44,974 bases of DNA from Fimbriiglobus sp. Its GTDB lineage: Bacteria > Planctomycetota > Planctomycetia > Gemmatales > Gemmataceae. The stretch covers positions 1 through 44,974 of the forward strand of contig JALHQU010000032.1 in assembly GCA_022841795.1 (NCBI GenBank), given 5' to 3'. Positions 1 through 7,820 of this stretch are shown here, piece after piece (the first letter of the stretch is position 1; each line of letters starts with the position of its first letter). The notes beneath the pieces are model-generated. The model saw only the letters and a program-made list of their open reading frames with translations. It made no database searches and was not told the DNA's origin. Made by a program: the position numbers and the translations under genes.

Positions 1-54
1 AACCGCGGGCGTCAGCCCGTGGGTGGACTACCCGACGGGCTGACGCCCGCGGTT
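1..54. repeat. Palindromic repeat, 20-bp arms
   Basis: Positions 1-20 and 35-54 are perfect reverse complements around a 14-base spacer, and the element may extend beyond the window edge. It has the form of the GC-rich palindromic repeats seen elsewhere in this window. The rest of the gap up to 224 holds only a candidate -10 box and no gene that I can support. Confidence 0.8.
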
Positions 55-137
55 CACCCAGCACCGACCGCCGCCGCCGGTTCACCCGGAAACGACCCGC
101 GGGGCGTGTCTACCACTCAAAGAGCCGGGGTTCCCCA

Positions 138-143
138 TATAAT
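138..143 (+). promoter_or_regulatory. Candidate -10 box (TATAAT) upstream of fabH
   Basis: A perfect TATAAT stands in otherwise GC-rich sequence 81 bases before the fabH start. No convincing -35 box is found 16-18 bases upstream (ACTCAA at the expected place). It is a candidate only. Confidence 0.4.
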
Positions 144-224
144 GCCCCCTTACCTCCACCGGCCCGCGTTCGCCCCGGGGACTCGCACCCACCCGGTCGG
201 CGGCTCGACACGGATGACCGCCTG

Positions 225-1244
225 ATGAGTAGCGAACGCCTGTCGCCGCGGCCGAAGTGCCGGTCCCTGACCGGCTTCAAGGTGGTCGGCACCGGGAAGT
301 ACCTGCCCGACGCGATCGTGTCGAACGACCACCTGCACGCCCGCCTGGGGTTCGACTCGGACTGGATCGTCAAACGGACCGGCATTTTGGAGCGGCGGCA
401 CGCCCTACCCCACCAGGCCACCTCCGACCTGTGCGTGGAGGCGGCGAACGACGCGTTCGCCAAGACCGGGCTGACCGGCCGCGACTGCGACCTGCTGGTA
501 CTCGGCACGTTCACCCCGGACATGTCGTTCCCGTCCACCGCCTGCCTGGTGCAAGACCGGCTCGGCATGATCGGCCCGGCCGTCGAGATCGAGGCGGCGT
601 GCGCCGGGTTCATGTACGCGCTCATCACCGCGGCGGCGTACGTGAAGGCCGGGCTGAGCGAGCGGGCGCTGGTGATCGGCGGGGACACGAACAGCCGGGT
701 GCTGAACCCGGACGACATCCGCACCTACCCGCTGTTCGGGGACGGGGCCGGGGCCGTCATCATCGAGCCGGGGCGGGAGGATCAGGGCATCCTGGCGTAC
801 AGCATGGGCAGCGACGGGTCGGGCGGGCCGATGCTCAAGCGGGACGCGTGCGGCAGCCGCCTGCCGCCCACCCCCGAGCTGCTGGCCGACCGCAAGCAGT
901 ACATGCACATGGACGGGCACGCGGTGTTCAAGTGGGCGGTGAACATCCTGAGCGACACCATCCAGGACGTGCTCGGAGCGACCGGGCTGGGCGTGACGGA
1001 CATCGACCTGTATGTCGCGCACCAGGCGAACATCCGCATCATCAACGCGGCCATCGACTCGCTGAGCATCCCGCGGGGGAAGGTGTTCAACAACCTGGAG
1101 CGGTACGGGAACACGTCCGCCGGGTCCATCCCGATTGCCCTGGACGAGGCGCTGGCGGAAAACCGATTAGAGGACGGGCAACTGGCGCTGCTCAGCGGGT
1201 TCGGCGCCGGCCTGGCCTGGGGCACGGCCGTGCTGCGGTGGTGA
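225..1244 (+). CDS. fabH: 3-oxoacyl-ACP synthase III (FabH-like)
   Basis: This is a 339-residue beta-ketoacyl-ACP synthase III, which condenses acetyl-CoA or another acyl-CoA with malonyl-ACP to start type II fatty acid synthesis in the cytosol. The thiolase-fold catalytic triad is complete: Cys126 in EAACAGFMYAL, His266 in AHQANIRI and Asn296 in RYGNTSAGS. The sequence FGDGAGAVII near residue 175 is also typical. Length is close to the usual 320-340 residues. The ATG at 225 directly follows an in-frame region lacking a better start and the N-terminus runs into the FabH strand GTGKYLP. It stands alone, not in a fab cluster, so a role in starting a special acyl chain rather than bulk synthesis cannot be excluded. 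Confidence 0.93.
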   Translation: MSSERLSPRPKCRSLTGFKVVGTGKYLPDAIVSNDHLHARLGFDSDWIVKRTGILERRHALPHQATSDLCVEAANDAFAKTGLTGRDCDLLVLGTFTPDMSFPSTACLVQDRLGMIGPAVEIEAACAGFMYALITAAAYVKAGLSERALVIGGDTNSRVLNPDDIRTYPLFGDGAGAVIIEPGREDQGILAYSMGSDGSGGPMLKRDACGSRLPPTPELLADRKQYMHMDGHAVFKWAVNILSDTIQDVLGATGLGVTDIDLYVAHQANIRIINAAIDSLSIPRGKVFNNLERYGNTSAGSIPIALDEALAENRLEDGQLALLSGFGAGLAWGTAVLRW

Positions 1245-1270
1245 ACGATCTCGTGGCTTGTCTTTTTCTT

Positions 1271-1301
1271 CCGTGGCACCGGCGGGCCGCCGGTGCCACG
1301 G
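1271..1301. repeat. Near-perfect 31-bp palindrome after fabH
   Basis: Fifteen-base arms (1271-1285 and 1287-1301) are exact reverse complements around one central base. It lies 27 bases after the fabH stop and could fold as a transcript end, but there is no U tract. A half-decayed copy occurs at 30545-30569. Confidence 0.8.
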
Positions 1302-1330
1302 ATGAAAAGACCCACCTTCGGGAGGCGGAC

Positions 1331-1540
1331 ATGGACGACGACTTCCCGCCGGGCGAACCGGACCTGGACCGCTGGTCGATCCCGATCGACGAGTCGAAAG
1401 TCCCCCCGCCGCTGCCGACCGAGCCCCCGTCCGCGCCGATCGCCGATGACACCGACGTGCTGCACTTCCCGCTCAGCACCGAACCGCCGCCGTCTGAGGG
1501 GTACCACCCGCGGCTGTTCCGCTTCGGCGACGCGGCATAG
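1331..1540 (+). CDS. Small acidic proline-rich protein, 69 residues
   Basis: The ATG at 1331 is preceded at good spacing by the purine-rich GGGAGGCGG (about 1319-1327), a better ribosome site than most here. The product is acidic and proline-rich: MDDDFPPGEPDLDRWSIP at the start, then PPPLPTEPPSAP, and an aromatic/basic end with HPRLFRFGDAA. There is no signal peptide, membrane segment or cysteine. It resembles short planctomycete proteins of unknown function and is probably largely disordered. No function is proposed. It lies between two palindromic repeats, downstream of fabH on the same strand. The strong Shine-Dalgarno sequence and non-random composition are the only support. Confidence 0.55.
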   Translation: MDDDFPPGEPDLDRWSIPIDESKVPPPLPTEPPSAPIADDTDVLHFPLSTEPPPSEGYHPRLFRFGDAA

Positions 1541-1554
1541 CCGGGATCGCCGGT

Positions 1555-1620
1555 GTTGGTGTCCGGCCTTCAAGCCGTTCTTCGTTGCCTCGGAAGACCG
1601 CCTGAAGGCGGGACACCAAC
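1555..1620. repeat. Inverted repeat, copy 1 of the 1.6/9.6 kb family
   Basis: An imperfect inverted repeat of about 22-base arms: GTTGGTGTCCGGCCTTCAAG near 1555 and its counterpart ending GGACACCAAC at 1620. The same arms recur at 9570-9630. It lies between the small acidic protein and the convergent glycosyltransferase, where it may also end both transcripts. Confidence 0.8.
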
Positions 1621-1624
1621 GAAT

Positions 1625-2782
1625 TCACCCGTCGCCGTTCACCCACCGCTCGAACTGCCGCGCCTTCTCCGCCCACCCTTCGCTCTCCAACCGTGATCGC
1701 GCCGCCCGCTGCGAATCCGGTAATCCACTCCGCAGCCGTTCGATCACCGCCGCGGTGAACGACTCGGGGTCGCCGCACACGTCGGCGCAGTCGGCCCACC
1801 CCGTGGTCGATGGTAGGTGTCGCACCACCGCCGGCTTGCCGGTCGCCAGGTACTCCTTCAGCTTGAGCGGTTGCATCGCCCGCGTCGCCGGCAGGTCGGC
1901 ATACGGCATGACGAGAACGTCCGCCGCCGCCGCCAGTTCCGGCAACCGGGAGTACGGCACCGGCGGGCGGACGACCACCCGCGGCAAGGTCAGTAGTTCC
2001 GGGTCGGGATCCTCCCGCGGGCCGACCAGAATCACCGAACCAGTGGTGAAGCGGTTGACCAGGTGCCGGACGAACGCCACGTCCATCCGCCGGTCGATCA
2101 CCCCCCAGAACAGAACGATGGGTGGTTCCAGTCCGGCGAACTCCGGCGGGGTGCCGGACGCCCCCGCCCGCCAGTGGTTCAGATCGACGCCGTGGGTGAG
2201 CAGGTGGGCCGGCTTCCCGAGTTGCTCGACGTGCCGCTGAAGGGTCTCGCTCACCGCGATCACCGCGTCCACCTGCGGAACCAGTTGCCGCTCCATGAGT
2301 TGCATCGTCTCGCCGTCGTAGCCGGGCCAGACGCCGAAGTCGTCCACGCAGTAGTACACCCACCGCACGCCGGGCCATTCGCCGACCAGGTCGGCCACGA
2401 GCGGCAGGGTGGTGACGACCACCGGCGGCGGGGTCAGGCCGGCCACGAGCGGGGATAAGGCCCGCCGCAACATCCGGCGGTTGAGGGCCTTACCGAAACC
2501 GGAGCGGAACGACGGCCACATCTTGGGCGAGAGGATGTGGGGGCCGGGTTCCGTACCCCCTCCCTCGCGGTCGGGGTTCACGGGACTGAACCACCCCCGC
2601 AGCTTGCCGGTCGCCCGTTTCAGCGTCCCCCAATCGAGCCGCGGCGGGCGAGTGCCGATGGTGTTTACCCAGTACACGGGCCGATACGGAAGTACATGTC
2701 GGACAAGATGTTGGCAGCTCGACGGGTGCCGCCCCCAGTCGTCGGCGAACACCATCCACGGGCGGGGGGCCGGCAGGCTCAT
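1625..2782 (-). CDS. Glycosyltransferase, family 1/4 (GT-B fold)
   Basis: The 385-residue protein has the two-lobed layout of GT-B glycosyltransferases. The N-terminal lobe carries WMVFADDWGRHPSS and RWVYYCVDDF. The C-terminal lobe has IVLFWGVIDRRMD, then SVILVGP, then LPELAAAADVLVMPY and LKLKEYLATGKPAVV, the usual donor-binding region where a conserved acidic residue sits in the loop before the LKEYLA helix. It would move a sugar from a nucleotide donor to an unknown acceptor, probably in cell-surface polysaccharide synthesis. There is no signal peptide or membrane helix. It stands alone on the minus strand, head to head with the Tad-like genes across a 530-bp gap. The acceptor and donor cannot be read from the sequence. 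Confidence 0.85.
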   Translation of the reverse strand: MSLPAPRPWMVFADDWGRHPSSCQHLVRHVLPYRPVYWVNTIGTRPPRLDWGTLKRATGKLRGWFSPVNPDREGGGTEPGPHILSPKMWPSFRSGFGKALNRRMLRRALSPLVAGLTPPPVVVTTLPLVADLVGEWPGVRWVYYCVDDFGVWPGYDGETMQLMERQLVPQVDAVIAVSETLQRHVEQLGKPAHLLTHGVDLNHWRAGASGTPPEFAGLEPPIVLFWGVIDRRMDVAFVRHLVNRFTTGSVILVGPREDPDPELLTLPRVVVRPPVPYSRLPELAAAADVLVMPYADLPATRAMQPLKLKEYLATGKPAVVRHLPSTTGWADCADVCGDPESFTAAVIERLRSGLPDSQRAARSRLESEGWAEKARQFERWVNGDG

Positions 2783-2890
2783 GCCGTTAGTATGGGGTAC
2801 GATCGGGGCGTAAAAAGAAGTGGGGCACGAGATTCGGCCCGGGGGACTCGCAGACCCCGAACTACTCTCGTGCCCGTTTAGATGGGAGCG

Positions 2891-3034
2891 ACGGGGTCGA
2901 AACCCCGTTGGCGGTCTGGACTCGCATCAGGCCGCCGCGACGCAATTCAAGCAACGCCAGTGCCGAAACCGCGTCGCCTGTTACTTCGCCACTCGGACCG
3001 GCGGATTTCAGGCAAATCGTTCGACGAAATCCGC
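2891..3034. other. Four tiled stem-loops in a 530-bp intergenic gap
   Basis: The gap 2783-3312 between the glycosyltransferase and the Tad-like operon holds no gene I can support. Within it, four inverted repeats follow almost without a break: 2891-2908 (7-bp stem, CGAA loop), 2910-2936 (5 plus 3 bp), 2937-2977 (7 bp) and 3001-3034 (9-bp perfect stem GCGGATTTC/GAAATCCGC). This could be a structured RNA or leader, strand unknown, or chance in GC-rich DNA. It lacks the signatures of tmRNA, RNase P RNA or SRP RNA that I know. Confidence 0.3.
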
Positions 3035-3201
3035 GATGCTCATTCCGGGTTAGTTTTCGGCCGTCCGCGGCTGTTTCGGAACGGCACACCGCTGGGCGAT
3101 TTCACCACGGTTGCCCCGACGTTAACCTTTCGACACCCGGTATCACGCGGCGACAAGTCTGAGCCGGCGGTGTGACCCGCTGCGGTCGGCGGTCGACAAA
3201 T

Positions 3202-3227
3202 CGTCCGGAATCGTCCGGCCCGTCCGG
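3202..3227. repeat. Three direct CGTCCGG repeats upstream of the Tad-like operon
   Basis: CGTCCGG occurs at 3202, 3212 and 3221, spaced 10 and 9 bases, about one helical turn apart, 85-110 bases before the first Tad-like gene. This is the geometry of iterated regulator sites; low-complexity chance is possible in this GC-rich DNA. Confidence 0.35.
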
Positions 3228-3312
3228 CCCGCCGGCAAACCTGTGCTACTTTATCGCGCCGTCGTTCCGCCCCGACGGCCGGCTCGCCCGTCCGTTCATC
3301 CTGAGGCCGAAC

Positions 3313-3918
3313 ATGTTGCGCAGGCCCCACCCGGTCCGCCGCCGTGGCACCGCCACGGTCGAGCTGGCGGCCGTCATGATCTTCACCGTCGTGCCCATGA
3401 TCATCGGGCTGTGGGAGATGGGGCGGTACGTGCAGGTGCAGCAGATCGTGGCCAACTCGGCCCGTGAGGGGGCGCGGATGGCCGCCCAGGCGGTGACCAT
3501 CAAGCCGGACGGCACCCAGACCCTGGTGACCACCTACACTGCGGGCCAGCCGAGCGTCAAGTCGGCGGTCATGCAGTACCTGTCCGGGGCCGGGCTGACG
3601 CGGCTGAAGTACGCGGACGTGGACGTGACGTTCGCCTGGCAGCCGTGGGACTCGGCCACCGACCCGCCGCTGGTCGGCACCCCCGGCACGGGCGAGCCGT
3701 ACACCGGCATCCAGGGGCAGCGGTTTCGGGTGACGGTGACCATCACCGACGAGTCCGCCCCCGGGGTGCTGAAGGCGGTGGGCAACCGCCCGCTGCGGGA
3801 GAAGGTGCTGTGGAGCACCCTGGAGTTGGTGAATCCGAACACCGTGTCGTACCAGGTGGACTGGGTGATGCTGGTGGACCGGCCGTTCACCATCAACGCC
3901 ACCGTCCCCACCTGGTGA
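3313..3918 (+). CDS. TadE-like pilus/secretion protein
   Basis: This 201-residue protein begins with a basic stretch (MLRRPHPVRRRGTATVE) and then one long hydrophobic helix, AAVMIFTVVPMIIGLWEMG. It continues VQQIVANSAREGARMAAQA, the typical N-terminus of TadE-family minor pseudopilins. The glutamate after the basic stretch (GTATVELA) is at the place of the prepilin-peptidase-processed Glu in type IV-like pilins. The remainder is an exported beta-rich domain. In Tad systems such proteins assemble at the base of Flp pili or a related envelope structure. The ATG at 3313 was chosen because it gives the standard short basic lead; in-frame upstream sequence has no pilin character. It is first in a three-gene same-strand set with gaps of 23 and 43 bases. 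Confidence 0.82.
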   Translation: MLRRPHPVRRRGTATVELAAVMIFTVVPMIIGLWEMGRYVQVQQIVANSAREGARMAAQAVTIKPDGTQTLVTTYTAGQPSVKSAVMQYLSGAGLTRLKYADVDVTFAWQPWDSATDPPLVGTPGTGEPYTGIQGQRFRVTVTITDESAPGVLKAVGNRPLREKVLWSTLELVNPNTVSYQVDWVMLVDRPFTINATVPTW

Positions 3919-3941
3919 CCGCCCCCGCGAGGAGACCGCCG

Positions 3942-4475
3942 ATGCGTCGCGCCGCCGCCACCCGCCGCTCGCGGGGCACCACCCTGGTCGAGACGGCCCT
4001 GGTGCTGTCCATCCTGCTGCTGTTCCTGATGGGCATCTTCGAGTACGGCCGCTACCTGCTCATCACTCAGATGCTGGCCAACGCCGCCCGCGACGGGGTG
4101 CGGTACGCGGCGTCGAACGTGGACAAGTCGAACGCCTTCCTGACCGCCGACGAGGGCGGGCGGACGAACATCAAGGCGTACGTCACCGCCGAGTGCCGCG
4201 GGATCGACAAGCTGGTGGAGAACTTCAGCGTGGACGTGTTCCCGTGCGACAACACCGCCATGTACGCCGACCCGCCGGTGATCCAGAAGAAGGCGTCGTA
4301 CACGTCCTGGAACCAGGCGTCGTTCACCGAGCGGCTGGGGTGCGAGATCAAGTGCAAATACCGCCCGGTGCTGCCGGTGGTGTGGCTGCCGGTCGGCGGG
4401 TTCAAGGTGTCGCTGTTCGGCGCCGGGGACACCGTGGACATCAACATCGTGGCCGCCAGCGGGTCCGAAGGCTGA
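3942..4475 (+). CDS. Second TadE/TadF-like pseudopilin
   Basis: This 177-residue protein starts at an ATG preceded by GAGGAGA (3929-3935). A basic lead, MRRAAATRRSRGTTLVE, is followed by the hydrophobic helix TALVLSILLLFLMGIFEYG and then ITQMLANAARDGVRYAAS, again the TadE signature with Glu in the pilin-like position. The exported part has several cysteines (VFPCDNT, GCEIKCKY, plus one near TAECRG), suggesting disulphides outside the cytosol. It sits 23 bases after the first TadE-like gene and is probably translated from the same message. The pair are likely paralogues with different roles in one pilus or secretion complex. The ATPase, secretin and prepilin peptidase of a full Tad system are not in the window. 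Confidence 0.82.
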   Translation: MRRAAATRRSRGTTLVETALVLSILLLFLMGIFEYGRYLLITQMLANAARDGVRYAASNVDKSNAFLTADEGGRTNIKAYVTAECRGIDKLVENFSVDVFPCDNTAMYADPPVIQKKASYTSWNQASFTERLGCEIKCKYRPVLPVVWLPVGGFKVSLFGAGDTVDINIVAASGSEG

Positions 4476-4518
4476 CCCGCGTTTCCCGACCTCACGCCCG
4501 CACCACCGGAGAAGCACC

Positions 4519-7500
4519 GTGCGCGCTCGCCGTTCGACCGACCGCCCCGGCACCATCCTGCCGCTGCTCGCGCTCACCATCACCCTGCTGTTCGCGTTCA
4601 TCGCCCTGGCGGTGGACGTGGGGGTGCTGACCATCGCCCGCACGGAGGCGCAGAACGGGTGCGACGCCGCCGCCCTGGCCGGCGCGCGGGTGCTGAACAA
4701 CCGCCCGACGACGGTGGACAACGACAGCGTGGCGGCGGCCAACCTGGCCCGCGGGGTCGCCACCTCGAACATCAACGTGTACATCCAGTCGAACACCAAG
4801 TACACGGTGGCGGACAACATGACGTTCTCCGACGGCACCGTGCCGGTCAAGATCGGGCAGTACAACTACAACCCCGTCCTCCAGCGGTTCGAGGTGTCGT
4901 TCCCGGCCGCCTCCGGCGGGGTGTCGTGGACGGCCGTGCGGGTGACCATGCAGGGGAACAACCCGACGTTCTTCGCCAAGGTGTTCGGGGTGAACACCAT
5001 GCCGTGGCGGACGTACGCCACCGCCGCCCACCGCCCGCGGGACATCGCCATCATCCTCGACTTCTCCGGGTCGATGGGGTTCGGCAGCCAGTTCTCGTGG
5101 GACGGCGGGTGGAGCGGCGGCACCGTGTACGGCACCATGAGCCCGGACCCGGTGTACCCGCAGTTCGGCCACTACCAGCGGTACACCCAGTACAGCACCA
5201 CCGCCGCCCTCACCTCGGGCAACGCCGGCAGCAGCACCGTGTCCAGCCGGCCGAACCCGTTCTCCACCACCCAGAAGTACGACCTGGGGGCGAACGGCAC
5301 CCAGGGGTCGGCCAACCTGACGGCGGAGACGGCCGGCGGCCCGCCGCTCATCCTCGACTTCCGGTTCGACCCGTCGAACGTCGCCACGCCGGCCACCCCG
5401 GTCACCACCGCCACCCCGGCGAACATGTGGAACGCGTTCAACCGCTGGATGAAAGCCAGCCCGGCGGTGGAGAACCTGTTCCTCGACGCCAGCTTCCGGC
5501 CGGGGGTGGCGAGTACGTCCACCGCCGCCGACGGCACCGTCACCCGCACGTTCAACTGGGGCGGGTACGACGCGTTCGACCTGACCAACACGAACGGCCC
5601 GACCCCGGCCCCGGACTCGTTCGCCACCCAGTCGAACGCCGACGCCACCTACGTCGGCGACCGCTACCCCCGCCGCGGCGGGCAGCGGTTCACCGACGCC
5701 ACCACCTGGGACCCGGCGCTGAAGGAGGGGGCCGCCCGGCACGTCCGCGACCTGCTGAGTACCAGCATCACCGACGCGTACACCCTGATCAGCCCGACCG
5801 TCCGGCTGATCGCCCCAACCGTGCTGCCGGGCGGCTACACGTTCCCGGCCGCGGGCGACGGCGGCCTCACCTGGGACAGTTTCCGGGACGACCTGTGGGA
5901 GACCTACGGGTACGACCTGGACGTGTCGCGGTACTCCGGCACCGCCCCGCCGGTGGCGAACCGCTCCCAGGCCGACACCCGCTCGGCTGACCTGTTCCAG
6001 GGGTACAGCATGGGGCCGGGGTACTACGGCAAGACGTTCTTCGCCTGGCCGCCCGACCCGCGGTTCGACGCGAACGCCAACCTGACCACCCCGGCCACCA
6101 CCGGCAGCCCGGCGTTCGACACCAACGGGCGGGCCATGTGCGACTGGCGGCGGCGGTTCTTCTACCGCGGGACGTTCACCGAGGCGAACGCCAACTCGGC
6201 CACCCCGACCGGCCGGTTCGACCCGCAGGGCGACAACGACTCGGCCGTCGCCGGCACCCAGAGCGTCAACCAGGTGCTGCTGAACAACGCCGCCGGCCGC
6301 ACCCTGAGCGCCAGCACCACCAAGTACAAGATCAACTACCGGGCGGTGCTGGCGTGGCTGAAGACCGGCCCGCAGGTGCTGCCATCCAACCTGCGAGCCG
6401 GGCGGATTGTGTACTACACCAGCATCCCGGACGACGTGGACGACCTGACCAACCTGGATAAGCGGTTCTGGCGGGACTACATCGACTTCGTGCTCGGGTA
6501 CAACGGCAACGTGGGCAGCTACAACCCGACCAACCAGTTGGCCGGCACCGAGGCGAAGGTGTGGCCGGAAACCGGCACGGTGGTCGTCCAGGCCACCGCC
6601 GCGTCCGGCACCAACCCGCTGCCGTACATGAACTACACCGACACCCCGAGCATGCCGCGGATGCACTTCTGGTTCGGCCCGCTCACCATGCTCGGGTTCC
6701 TCGGCGACCGCAACGGGTCGTACGGCTGGCTGGCCGGCACCACCCACCAGGCCCAGTGCTGGCAGCTGAAGGCGGGCATGAACTCCGCCCTGGACGACAT
6801 CAAGAACAACCACCCGAACGACTACTGCTCGCTCCAGTACTTCGCCAACTACCACTTCCAGACCCCGCGGGTGACCATGGGGCAGAACTGGCCGCGGCTG
6901 AAGAACGCCCTGTTCTACCCGTACTCGCTGCTCGCCGCCATCGACGGCGGGGACACCACCACCGAGGTGCGGCCGTACACCTCCACCATGGGCCTCGCCC
7001 TGCAAGGCAACCTGCCGAACGCCAACGGCGGCACCGACCCGGTGAGCGGGTTCGCCCAGGCGTTCAACACCCTGTCCTGGTCCACCTCCGTGTACGCCGC
7101 CCGCACCGCCCCGAACAACACGGCGGCCAACGGCGGGTCCGGGCGGAAGGGGGCGGCGAAGATGGTCATCTACGAGACGGACGGGGTGCCGAACGGCCGC
7201 CCCCAGTGGACGTACATGAACCCCGGCACCAACAACGCGTACTGGCGGGAGGGCGGGTCCAACCCCGGTTCCAGCGCCGCCGACGACAGCATTCAGGTGG
7301 CGAACACCATGGACCAGTTGCAGGGCAGCGGGGGGATGAACCTGCCGAACAACTCGGTCAAGGTCCACTGTCTGGCGTTCGGCGACCTGTTCGCCACCCC
7401 GTACTCCACCGCCGCCCAGAACGGCCTGAGCTACCTGCTGAACGTACAGAAAGCGGGGAACACCTCCCCGGCGACGGCGTCCGGGTGGGCCGCCTTCCCG

Positions 7501-7605
7501 TCCGGTCAGGTGATCGGCGGCACCTACTCCGAGCGGATCACCAAGCTGCGGTCGGCGATGGAGGCGATCATGCAGTCGGGCATCCAGGTGACGCTCGTCG
7601 AGTGA
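4519..7605 (+). CDS. Large TadG-like protein with von Willebrand A domain
   Basis: This 1028-residue protein starts at GTG, preceded by CCGGAGAAG. Residues 10-60 are the Tad N-terminal module: basic lead, a hydrophobic helix around LPLLALTITLLFAFIALAVD, then TEAQNGCDAAALAGARVL. At residue 175 the vWA domain begins with DIAIILDFSGSM, a full DxSxS MIDAS site (Asp181, Ser183, Ser185). The later vWA strand VIYETDGVPNG, with Thr887 and Asp888, comes about 700 residues on. The middle vWA helices appear to resume near residue 748 (WQLKAGMNSALDDIK). Thus some 550 residues rich in Thr, Asn, Pro and Tyr look inserted into the domain. In other bacteria TadG anchors the Tad machine or binds surfaces. It ends the operon, followed by a palindrome and a terminator. 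Confidence 0.85.
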   Translation: MRARRSTDRPGTILPLLALTITLLFAFIALAVDVGVLTIARTEAQNGCDAAALAGARVLNNRPTTVDNDSVAAANLARGVATSNINVYIQSNTKYTVADNMTFSDGTVPVKIGQYNYNPVLQRFEVSFPAASGGVSWTAVRVTMQGNNPTFFAKVFGVNTMPWRTYATAAHRPRDIAIILDFSGSMGFGSQFSWDGGWSGGTVYGTMSPDPVYPQFGHYQRYTQYSTTAALTSGNAGSSTVSSRPNPFSTTQKYDLGANGTQGSANLTAETAGGPPLILDFRFDPSNVATPATPVTTATPANMWNAFNRWMKASPAVENLFLDASFRPGVASTSTAADGTVTRTFNWGGYDAFDLTNTNGPTPAPDSFATQSNADATYVGDRYPRRGGQRFTDATTWDPALKEGAARHVRDLLSTSITDAYTLISPTVRLIAPTVLPGGYTFPAAGDGGLTWDSFRDDLWETYGYDLDVSRYSGTAPPVANRSQADTRSADLFQGYSMGPGYYGKTFFAWPPDPRFDANANLTTPATTGSPAFDTNGRAMCDWRRRFFYRGTFTEANANSATPTGRFDPQGDNDSAVAGTQSVNQVLLNNAAGRTLSASTTKYKINYRAVLAWLKTGPQVLPSNLRAGRIVYYTSIPDDVDDLTNLDKRFWRDYIDFVLGYNGNVGSYNPTNQLAGTEAKVWPETGTVVVQATAASGTNPLPYMNYTDTPSMPRMHFWFGPLTMLGFLGDRNGSYGWLAGTTHQAQCWQLKAGMNSALDDIKNNHPNDYCSLQYFANYHFQTPRVTMGQNWPRLKNALFYPYSLLAAIDGGDTTTEVRPYTSTMGLALQGNLPNANGGTDPVSGFAQAFNTLSWSTSVYAARTAPNNTAANGGSGRKGAAKMVIYETDGVPNGRPQWTYMNPGTNNAYWREGGSNPGSSAADDSIQVANTMDQLQGSGGMNLPNNSVKVHCLAFGDLFATPYSTAAQNGLSYLLNVQKAGNTSPATASGWAAFPSGQVIGGTYSERITKLRSAMEAIMQSGIQVTLVE

Positions 7606-7625
7606 TGTCGGCGGCCGGTGGTGTC

Positions 7626-7692
7626 TTTGTTAGCCCGACGCGCGAGCGAGGGCCGAGCCGTGTACCCCTCGCTCGCGCGTCGGGCTAACAAA
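7626..7692. repeat. Perfect 27-bp inverted repeat
   Basis: Positions 7626-7652 and 7666-7692 are exact reverse complements around a 13-base loop, with the core TAGCCCGACGCGCGAGCGAG. A related, less perfect copy is at 13565-13625. It lies just downstream of the TadG-like gene and before the true terminator. Confidence 0.88.
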
Positions 7693-7711
7693 ACCAGGCA
7701 ACCACCGAATC

Positions 7712-7744
7712 GCCCACCCGGTTCATCCGGGTGGGCTTTTTTTT
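7712..7744 (+). terminator. Rho-independent terminator of the Tad-like operon
   Basis: A perfect 9-bp stem GCCCACCCG/CGGGTGGGC (7712-7720 and 7728-7736) with a 7-base loop is followed at once by eight T (7737-7744). This is the clearest intrinsic terminator in the window. Confidence 0.93.
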
Positions 7745-7820
7745 GCCCCGGGCCGCTTTTCCGGCCGGGCGTGAGCTACAGTTCGGGCGTTCACTTTCGG
7801 AAACAATTGGGAGGGCGCCC

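Noticed and set aside
2891-2908. T-arm-like hairpin suggesting a tRNA or tmRNA
   Set aside because: The CGAA loop lacks TTCRANY, no acceptor or anticodon arms pair around it, and no CCA end is present.
2862-3089. Short minus-strand frame of 75 codons in the gap upstream of the glycosyltransferase
   Set aside because: No ribosome site or recognisable motif, and it runs across the tiled stem-loops.
4492-7368. Very long open frame antisense to the TadG-like gene
   Set aside because: It is His/Arg/Val/Gly-rich with no domain, mirrors the third-codon GC bias of the sense gene, and has no ribosome site; a GC-rich shadow.
7626-7692. 27-bp inverted repeat as an insertion-sequence end or att site
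   Set aside because: Arms are close together with no transposase or target duplication; a related copy in a divergent gap fits a small palindromic repeat family better.
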